A DNA stretch of 25,967 nt from RGIG5612 sp045604025 (GTDB lineage: Bacteria; Bacillota; Clostridia; Lachnospirales; Lachnospiraceae). Below the pieces are notes generated by a model that saw only the letters and a program-made list of their open reading frames with translations, did not search any database and was not told where the DNA came from. Positions 1-5,446 of the stretch are shown one piece after another (position 1 is the stretch's first letter; each line of letters starts with the position of its first letter). Made by a program: the position numbers and the translations under genes. The stretch lies in the NCBI GenBank assembly GCA_045604025.1, contig JAZUNG010000119.1, forward strand, positions 1 to 25,967. The letters are read 5' to 3'.

Positions 1-251
1 TTGGATCCGGTTCCTGCGATCACAGGCACTCTGCCTGCAACTCTCTCTACAGAGTAACGGATCACTTCCCTGTGCTCAGCATCACTCAGGGTAGAGCTTT
101 CACCTGTGGTTCCTGTGATGACCAGGCCATTGATGCCCTCATCGATCTGCCAGTCCAGAAGTCTTCCGAGCATCTCATAGTCAACGCCCTTTTCTGTCAT
201 AGGTGTGATCAGTGCTGTGGCTGCGCCACGGAAAATAGGATTGTTTGTCAT
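1..251 (-). CDS. dapA: 4-hydroxy-tetrahydrodipicolinate synthase, N-terminal part (cut by window edge)
   Basis: Only the first 83 codons are present; the gene runs off the left edge. The reverse-strand product begins MTNNPIFRGAATALITP and carries the family's phosphate/pyruvate-binding stretch around residues 46-54 (TGTTGESST), typical of the DapA TIM-barrel aldolases. DapA condenses pyruvate with aspartate semialdehyde in the first committed step of lysine and diaminopimelate synthesis in the cytoplasm. The ATG at 249-251 is preceded by a purine-rich Shine-Dalgarno (AGAGGAGA). A lysine riboswitch and terminator lie directly upstream, which independently supports DapA over other members of the DapA/NanA aldolase family. 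The catalytic lysine is beyond the visible part. Confidence 0.93.
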   Translation of the reverse strand, partial: MTNNPIFRGAATALITPMTEKGVDYEMLGRLLDWQIDEGINGLVITGTTGESSTLSDAEHREVIRYSVERVAGRVPVIAGTGS

Positions 252-300
252 GATGTGATCTCCTCTGGTTTAATAATAATATTTCAAACTGCAACCTTAG

Positions 301-337
301 GAAAACAAAAAGCCGCAAATGCATTTCGCATCTGCGG
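301..337 (-). terminator. Rho-independent leader terminator of the lysine riboswitch
   Basis: On the minus strand a 10-bp stem (arms 328-337 and 313-322, one mismatch, 5-nt loop) is followed by a T-rich run (CTTTTTGTTTTC). It sits between the riboswitch aptamer and the dapA start codon, the expected place for the expression platform that stops transcription when lysine is bound. Confidence 0.85.
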
Positions 338-392
338 TGTCTAATCGGTACTCTGCTTATCTGGTGCTAACGCCCACAAAAGCTTTCTCAAT

Positions 393-562
393 CAATACAT
401 AGCTCTCCGCAAAATGCGACAGTCATATGGATATTATCCACATGCCCAGGAGGAGGTGGCTTCTCTTCCTTCGGCAGCGATCCCTTTTACTCCGGCAACG
501 GCTTTGCCATGCCTGTGGCACCGGAATGACTCATGATAACTGCGCCTCTATCCTTTAATTGC
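393..562 (-). promoter_or_regulatory. Lysine riboswitch (L-box) controlling dapA
   Basis: Read on the minus strand, the leader has the conserved L-box blocks in order: GATAGAGGCGCA at the start (552 to 541), the block AAAAGGGATCGCTGCCGAAG in the middle, CTGGGCAT, and GTCGCATTTTGCGGAGAGCTAT-like sequence at the 3' end (about 420 to 399). The same blocks occur in the well-known Bacillus subtilis lysC leader. ATAG near the start can pair with CTAT near the end to close P1. A terminator and dapA follow, so high lysine is expected to switch dapA off. Boundaries are approximate; the identification rests on motif recall and gene context, not a covariance search. Confidence 0.9.
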
Positions 563-579
563 AATATTTGATTGGTACA

Positions 580-608
580 ACTATACACTTAATAAGTTCA
601 ATAATCAA
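580..608 (-). promoter_or_regulatory. Sigma-70 promoter of the dapA leader
   Basis: Minus-strand -35 TTGATT (603-608) and -10 TATAGT (580-585) are separated by exactly 17 bp. The predicted start, about position 573, falls just upstream of the lysine riboswitch. Confidence 0.8.
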
Positions 609-646
609 GAGCCTATTTCAAAAACATTGAATGCCGTTTTCAAATT

Positions 647-1945
647 GTGACAAAAATGTACCAACATAGTGGAAATGCAGATCATTATATGGTATACTGT
701 CCGCTGACCATGTGCCTTTTCATGGCTTGTTTTTGTTGCAAAAAACGCGACCTGGAGATTACTTTATTGAAGGAATCTTTGAAATATAACCAAAAAAATA
801 CTGACCCGAGCGGAGATCCTGCTTTCACTTCTGCCCTTGCATCTGACGTCAACAGCGAGGCTTCATTTGAGGCAACCTATGGGCCCAGATACGAGGATAA
901 GAAAAAGAAGAGGCGCAACCGCATTATCTGGATCATCATATTTGTCATCATAAACGGAGGTGTCATAGCCTCTACCGCGATCGATGAGTTTTCCAAAGAA
1001 CGGCCGTCGCTGGGATACAAGTTCATGTTCTCCAACGCCATGTGGCTCGTTGCGGGATTTGCGTGCGTACTGCTGGCATTGTTTCTTGAGACTATGAAGT
1101 ATATCACCATGATGAAGGATCTGGGTGTCAAGGTTTCGGTAAAGACTGCATTTGAGACAGCTGCACTGGGCAAATACTACGACTCCATTACGCCATCCGG
1201 AGCCGGCGGACAGCCATTCCAGATCTATCATATGCACAAGCAGGGATACGATGTGGGTACGAGCGCAGCCATGCCGCTGTCTGCATTCATGTTCATGCAG
1301 CTGGCATTTGTCCTGCTGGCTATCCTCGTATTTATCTTTAACGGAGACGCTGTTGAGACCATTGCCATCAGGATCCCGGCGTTTGTGGGCGTGGTATGTT
1401 ACTCAATAGTTCCTTTCTTTATCATATTGTTTGCAATTTCTGACAAGACTGCCAAGAAGATCGTTGTATTCTTCCTGCGTATCGGAGCAAAGCTCCGCCT
1501 GGTCAAGGATCTGGAAGCCCAGACCGCCTCAGTGCTGAACTCGCTTGAGGAATATCACAAAGGCCTCAGACTGATCGCCAGCAAGAAAATGCTGATCGTA
1601 AAACTGTCAGTCCTGTCATTCATATATCAGGTTGCAATATGCAGCATACCTTTTTTCGTGCTGCATGCTTACAAGGGAACCGGATCGTACTTCGAGATCC
1701 TGTCCATGACCGTGTTCATCTACTGCGCGATCACGATCATCCCTACCCCAGGCAATTCCGGAGCTGCCGAAGGTTCATTTTACCTGATCTTCTCCAGACT
1801 GGACTACAGCGGTCTGTTCTGGGGTATGCTGATCTGGAGACTGTTCTGCTATTATTCATTCATCATAATAGGAGTGCTGATCTACGGATATAACGCTTTC
1901 CGGAACCAGTTAAGCAAGTGGAAAGAGAAGAAAAATGCTTCCTGA
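647..1945 (+). CDS. Flippase-like / lysylphosphatidylglycerol synthase TM-family membrane protein
   Basis: Polytopic membrane protein of the LPG_synthase_TM (UPF0104, AglD/MprF flippase-like) family. Hydrophobic helices begin near residue 93 after a basic stretch (KKKKRRNR). The family-typical GGQPFQIYHMHKQGY lies near residues 187-201, and a late PTPGNSGAAEGSFY segment near 367-380. These proteins are thought to move lipids or lipid-linked sugars across the membrane; here the partner is the overlapping GT4 glycosyltransferase gene. The start is uncertain. The listed start is a GTG with no Shine-Dalgarno. In-frame ATGs at 656, 689, 710 and 722 also lack one, whereas a TTG at 779 has GAAGGAA just upstream. 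A promoter-like TGGTATACT at 690-698 also favours a later start, so the first roughly 45 residues may not be translated. Confidence 0.82.
   Translation: MTKMYQHSGNADHYMVYCPLTMCLFMACFCCKKRDLEITLLKESLKYNQKNTDPSGDPAFTSALASDVNSEASFEATYGPRYEDKKKKRRNRIIWIIIFVIINGGVIASTAIDEFSKERPSLGYKFMFSNAMWLVAGFACVLLALFLETMKYITMMKDLGVKVSVKTAFETAALGKYYDSITPSGAGGQPFQIYHMHKQGYDVGTSAAMPLSAFMFMQLAFVLLAILVFIFNGDAVETIAIRIPAFVGVVCYSIVPFFIILFAISDKTAKKIVVFFLRIGAKLRLVKDLEAQTASVLNSLEEYHKGLRLIASKKMLIVKLSVLSFIYQVAICSIPFFVLHAYKGTGSYFEILSMTVFIYCAITIIPTPGNSGAAEGSFYLIFSRLDYSGLFWGMLIWRLFCYYSFIIIGVLIYGYNAFRNQLSKWKEKKNAS
690..698 (+). promoter_or_regulatory. Extended -10 promoter of the flippase-like/GT4 operon
   Basis: TGGTATACT (TGn plus a TATACT -10 at 693-698) with a weak -35 (TGGAAA, 670-675) 17 bp upstream. 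It lies inside the longest possible reading frame of the downstream gene. If it is used, translation must start downstream of about 705. Confidence 0.45.
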
Positions 1946-3140
1946 AGATATACGTTCCGCACAGTTCGAGGACTCATACTATCCCGTGATCGACGGGGTG
2001 GTACATGTCGTTCATAACTATGCTTCATTAATGAATCAGATATCATACTCATGCGTCGTATGCCCGGATGCCGGACCGGATTTTGATGACTCTGCTCTGC
2101 CCTACGACGTATTCCGTACGCCATCATTTACATCAGATATGTCGCAGTATTCTATCGCCAGTCCTTTCAACACGAAGATGATCCCCGAGATCATGGAGAA
2201 GGCCCGTCCCGATATACTGCATGTGCACAGCCCTTTCACTCAGAGGACATGTGCCCTGAAGATAGCGCGCAGATACCATATCCCTCTGGTTGCGACATTC
2301 CATACCAGATATTATGATGACGCTTTTCGCGTAACTCACAGTCCTGTAGTCGCACGTGCTCTGGTTGCCAACATCGTTGGATTCTACAAGAAATGCGACA
2401 GCGTCTGGGCATGCTCAGAAGGCGCAGCCAGAACCTTAAGAGAATATGGATACAAAGGCAACATAACCGTCATGGTGAACGGAACAGATTTCCGGATGCC
2501 TGATCATCCTGATGAGCTGAAGACTGAGGCTGCAGCGCAGTTTAGCATCACAGATGATGTACACAATCTGCTGTTTGTCGGAACCCAGGTATGGCAGAAG
2601 AATATGAAACTGGTGCTGGATACCATGAAACTGCTGTGTTCGTCAGATAATGATCCCAAGCAGGATACGAAAGGTTACAGACTGCTTGTTGCAGGCTCCG
2701 GGTTCAATGAAGAAGAGATCAGGGCGTATTCTGTCAGACTCGGGCTGACCGACGATCAGGTCAGTTTCCTTGGAAAGATCACGGATAAGAACCTGCTGGC
2801 AGGCCTGTTCCTGAACGCAGATCTGTTCTTCTTCCCGTCCGTGTATGACACCTCAGCCCTGGTGCTCAGGGAGGCATCCATCCTTGGTATCCCTTCCCTC
2901 CTGGCAGCAGGCTCCAACGCTGCAGATGTCATAGAGCCGGATATCAACGGATTCGTAGCAGAAGAAAACGCGGAGGCCATGGCTTCTAGGATACGCTCTG
3001 TGATCTGTGACAAGGAGCTTCTTACGCGGGTCGGACTCAGGGCAGGAGAAACCATACCGGTCTCATGGTCAGATCTCATCCCGAGAGTATATGACAAATA
3101 CAGCGAAGTGATCGAACAATACAATCTTAACCGTAAATAA
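1935..3140 (+). CDS. GT4-family (GT-B fold) glycosyltransferase, probably lipid-linked
   Basis: The 401-residue product has the two-domain layout of family 4 glycosyltransferases. The N-terminal acceptor loop reads FEDSYYPVIDGVVHVVHNY (about residues 11-29), HVHSPFTQR lies near residue 96, and the C-terminal nucleotide-sugar region includes LLFVGTQVWQKN and SVYDTSALVLREASILGIPS, where the family's E-x7-E motif lies. The HVHSPF and ATFHTRYYDD segments resemble bacterial diacylglycerol or phosphatidylinositol glycosyltransferases, so a membrane glycolipid product is plausible but not proven. The ATG overlaps the end of the upstream membrane protein gene by 11 bp and has AAGAGAAG before it, implying translational coupling. 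Sugar donor and acceptor cannot be told from sequence. Confidence 0.85.
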   Translation: MLPEDIRSAQFEDSYYPVIDGVVHVVHNYASLMNQISYSCVVCPDAGPDFDDSALPYDVFRTPSFTSDMSQYSIASPFNTKMIPEIMEKARPDILHVHSPFTQRTCALKIARRYHIPLVATFHTRYYDDAFRVTHSPVVARALVANIVGFYKKCDSVWACSEGAARTLREYGYKGNITVMVNGTDFRMPDHPDELKTEAAAQFSITDDVHNLLFVGTQVWQKNMKLVLDTMKLLCSSDNDPKQDTKGYRLLVAGSGFNEEEIRAYSVRLGLTDDQVSFLGKITDKNLLAGLFLNADLFFFPSVYDTSALVLREASILGIPSLLAAGSNAADVIEPDINGFVAEENAEAMASRIRSVICDKELLTRVGLRAGETIPVSWSDLIPRVYDKYSEVIEQYNLNRK

Positions 3141-3183
3141 AAACGGTTCATTATATGCATTATTCTCAAATAAAACATACCTA

Positions 3184-3226
3184 CAAAAAGAGACCTGCTG
3201 CCTCAGATGGGCAACAGGCCTCTTTC
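3184..3226. terminator. Bidirectional Rho-independent terminator
   Basis: A 14-bp stem (3189-3202 with 3210-3223, two mismatches, 7-nt loop) lies between the convergent GT4 and trpB genes. On the minus strand it is followed by TCTCTTTTTG, on the plus strand by TCTTTCTTAA, so it can serve both; the minus-strand T-run is the better one. Confidence 0.8.
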
Positions 3227-3281
3227 TTAACACTTTATACATTTAGAAAGTCAAAAATATGGCTTAAAGCTATTTCAGTTA

Positions 3282-4652
3282 TTATTCAACTTTCGGAAGC
3301 TTGGCAAAGCCTTTCTCCAGATCTTCATCTGTAGGTATGTAGTCAACCAGCTCGCCATTGTTATACTGTTCATACCCCTTCAGGTCGAAGTAACCGGTAC
3401 CGGTCAGGCCGAAGAGGATGGTCTTCTCTTCGCCGGTCTCCTTGCACTTCAGAGCCTCGTCGATAGCTACCTTGATAGCGTGTGAGCTCTCAGGTGCAGG
3501 CAGGATGCCCTCGCATCTTGCAAACTGCTCTGCTGCTGCGAATACTTCAGTCTGTTTTACTGCTCTGGCTGTCATATATCCATCATGGTACAGCTGTGAC
3601 AGGATACTGCTCATGCCGTGAAATCTGAGGCCGCCGGCATGGTCAGATGAAGGAATGAAGCTGCTGCCGAGTGTATACATCTTGGCCAGCGGGCAGATCA
3701 TACCTGTGTCTGCGAAGTCATAAGCAAATTTGCCTCTGGTAAAGCTCGGGCATGATGCAGGCTCAACTGCGATGATCTCATAGTCAGCCTCTCCACGGAG
3801 CTTCTGTCCCATGAAAGGTGAGATCAGACCGCCGAGGTTGGAGCCTCCGCCTGCGCAGCCGATGATAGTATCGAACTTGATACCGTACTTGTCAGCTGCT
3901 GCCTTGGCCTCGAGACCGATCACGCTCTGGTGCAACAGTACCTGGTTCAGCACGCTGCCAAGTACATATCTGTAGCCTTCGTTGGATGTTGCCACCTCAA
4001 CTGCCTCACTGATCGCGCATCCGAGTGAGCCCGTGGTTCCCGGGAACTCTTCCAGGATCTTGCGTCCGATGGAGGTAGTGTTGGAAGGTGAAGGTGTTAC
4101 GCTCGCACCATATGTTCTCATAACTTCACGGCGGAATGGCTTCTGCTCGTAGCTGATCTTAACCATGTAGACCTTGCAGTCCAGTTCGAAGTATGCGCAT
4201 GCCATAGACAGAGCTGTGCCCCACTGGCCGGCACCGGTCTCTGTGGTGACGCCCTTCAGACCCTGCTTCTTGGCATAATATGCCTGTGCGATAGCGGAGT
4301 TCAGCTTGTGGCTGCCGGAGGTGTTGTTGCCTTCGAATTTGTAATAGATCTTCGCCGGTGTCTGGAGTTTCTCCTCCAGGCAGTATGCTCTTACCAGCGG
4401 TGACGGGCGATACATCTTGTAGAATTTCTTGATCTCGTCAGGGATCTCGAAGTATGCGGTGTCATCATCCAGCTCCTGAGCGATCAGCTCCTCGCAGAAA
4501 ATAGGTGCCAGCTCTTCAGCCTTGAGGGGCTGCCCTGTTCCGGGATTCAGGAGCGGTGCGGGCTTGGTCGGCATATCAGCACGAACGTTATACCAGCTCT
4601 CGGGCATCTCGTTTTCTTCCAGATAGATCTTGTAAGGAATTTCTTTGCTCAT
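3282..4652 (-). CDS. trpB: TrpB2-type tryptophan synthase beta chain, stand-alone
   Basis: The 456-residue product is a fold-type II PLP enzyme. The Schiff-base lysine is in NTSGSHKLNSA (Lys116), followed by the catalytic-loop motif ETGAGQWG (about 137-144) and the PLP-phosphate loop GCAGGGSN (about 265-272). The length, the N-terminal region (PTKPAPLLNPGTG) and SHKLN in place of AHKIN are typical of TrpB2 rather than TrpB1. TrpB enzymes join indole to serine to make tryptophan. No trpA lies nearby, so it may work alone on free indole or salvage indole. The ATG follows AGGAAGG. Expression is governed by the T-box leader directly upstream, whose specifier codon is UGG, which strongly supports a role tied to tryptophan. 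Confidence 0.93.
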   Translation of the reverse strand: MSKEIPYKIYLEENEMPESWYNVRADMPTKPAPLLNPGTGQPLKAEELAPIFCEELIAQELDDDTAYFEIPDEIKKFYKMYRPSPLVRAYCLEEKLQTPAKIYYKFEGNNTSGSHKLNSAIAQAYYAKKQGLKGVTTETGAGQWGTALSMACAYFELDCKVYMVKISYEQKPFRREVMRTYGASVTPSPSNTTSIGRKILEEFPGTTGSLGCAISEAVEVATSNEGYRYVLGSVLNQVLLHQSVIGLEAKAAADKYGIKFDTIIGCAGGGSNLGGLISPFMGQKLRGEADYEIIAVEPASCPSFTRGKFAYDFADTGMICPLAKMYTLGSSFIPSSDHAGGLRFHGMSSILSQLYHDGYMTARAVKQTEVFAAAEQFARCEGILPAPESSHAIKVAIDEALKCKETGEEKTILFGLTGTGYFDLKGYEQYNNGELVDYIPTDEDLEKGFAKLPKVE

Positions 4653-4711
4653 CGGTTGTTACCTTCCTTTCTGCGCCTGCTTTGCGCGTGGTGCGGGAAC
4701 AGCCTTATATA

Positions 4712-4757
4712 CAAAAACTCCTGCCCCCGCAGTATAGATTTACTGCTGGGACAGGAG
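4712..4757 (-). terminator. T-box terminator of the trpB leader
   Basis: Minus-strand arms CTCCTGTCCCAGCAGTA (4757-4741) and TACTGCGGGGGCAGGAG pair with few mismatches around a short AT-rich loop and are followed by TTTTTG. It lies immediately after the T-box motif, as in other T-box leaders. Confidence 0.9.
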
Positions 4758-4990
4758 ACATTCTCGTTCACCTGCGGTGCCACCCAACTTGATGCGTCGC
4801 ATCCTCTCTGTGTATGCCATCACATACCGGAGTCTTTCACGGAACTCCACCCCGTCTCACCTACTAGATTTCTTCGGCTCGCCCTCCGAAGCCCATTCGG
4901 TCTGACTTCTCTGTGCCGCGCTTCACACCACCCGCAGCTCGCTCTTACAGTATCCCTCAGACTTACTTACACTTCATCATCGGTTTATTG
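4712..4990 (-). promoter_or_regulatory. T-box leader responding to uncharged tRNA-Trp
   Basis: On the minus strand the leader begins with a Stem I base whose arms are CCGATGAAG and CTTCGG. The conserved AGTA of the specifier loop follows, then GTCTG pairing with CAGAC, and on the 3' side of the loop GAA-TGG-G. This places a UGG (Trp) specifier at 4893-4895. The T-box proper, GGGTGGCACCGCAGG, is at 4771-4785. Its TGGC bulge would pair with a tRNA ending GCCA, and bacterial tRNA-Trp has discriminator G73, an independent match. A terminator follows, then trpB. Uncharged tRNA-Trp is expected to cause readthrough. Confidence 0.93.
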
Positions 4991-4996
4991 TAGTGA

Positions 4997-5025
4997 ATTA
5001 TAGTTATGTTAAAATGGATTGTCAA
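4997..5025 (-). promoter_or_regulatory. Consensus sigma-70 promoter of the trpB T-box leader
   Basis: Perfect minus-strand -35 TTGACA (5020-5025) and perfect -10 TATAAT (4997-5002), 17 bp apart. The predicted start is near 4990. A fully consensus promoter suits a gene whose control is placed after initiation. Confidence 0.93.
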
Positions 5026-5133
5026 TCATTTTTTTGCTATTTTTTGATTGAGACATGTCAATTTCATGCACAAAGTTAACAAATATTAATTAATATATAT
5101 TAGGAAGTTTGGGCAGACTTATGTGAAATGTGC

Positions 5134-5142
5134 TGATATAAT
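5134..5142 (+). promoter_or_regulatory. Extended -10 promoter of the 52-residue protein gene
   Basis: TGATATAAT (consensus -10 at 5137-5142 with TGn) lies 48 bp before the start codon. No good -35 is seen. An AT-rich stretch (about 5075-5103) lies upstream. Confidence 0.65.
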
Positions 5143-5189
5143 TAAACACGAAGAAGAGGAAAAGAATTTTTAGAATAGGAGGGAAAAAT

Positions 5190-5348
5190 ATGATAAGCAA
5201 TGTTTCATTTGATAAGTTTTTTGTACCAACTCCTTACATGTTTGAGAAAAGAGACAATTTCAAAAAAGGCAGCAGATTCATGAATGATATCCTGGCAGAG
5301 TCAGAAAAGAGAATCAGCCTCAGGAAGTTCTTTAACAAGAATCGCTAA
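5190..5348 (+). CDS. Small basic protein of unknown function (52 aa)
   Basis: Not recognised. The frame encodes 52 residues starting MISNVSFDKFFVPTPYMFEK and ending LRKFFNKNR. It is rich in Phe, Lys and Arg, with no cysteine and no clear membrane segment; the second half (about 29-50) could form an amphipathic helix. It is probably real: AGGAGG stands 8 bp before the ATG, a TGATATAAT promoter lies upstream, and a perfect 10-bp terminator stem follows 42 bp after the stop, so it forms a complete single-gene transcription unit between two minus-strand genes. The possibilities include a small regulatory or membrane-associated peptide, but nothing in the sequence decides this. Confidence 0.78.
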   Translation: MISNVSFDKFFVPTPYMFEKRDNFKKGSRFMNDILAESEKRISLRKFFNKNR

Positions 5349-5390
5349 ACCGTATCATACTTTGCAGCAGATATGATCTGGTAATAGGCA

Positions 5391-5422
5391 GGGCGTCGCT
5401 AGATAAGCGACGCCCTTGTTTT
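5391..5422 (+). terminator. Strong Rho-independent terminator after the 52-aa gene
   Basis: Perfect 10-bp stem GGGCGTCGCT / AGCGACGCCC with loop AGATA, followed by TTGTTTTTAT on the plus strand. On the minus strand no comparable T-run follows. Confidence 0.92.
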
Positions 5423-5446
5423 TATATATTCAATTGTCACTTGGTC

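Noticed and set aside
72..344. 90-residue plus-strand frame
   Set aside because: It is the mirror of the dapA start and its leader terminator.
4656..5003. Plus-strand frame of 115 residues
   Set aside because: It lies opposite the T-box leader and promoter of trpB, which explain this region better.
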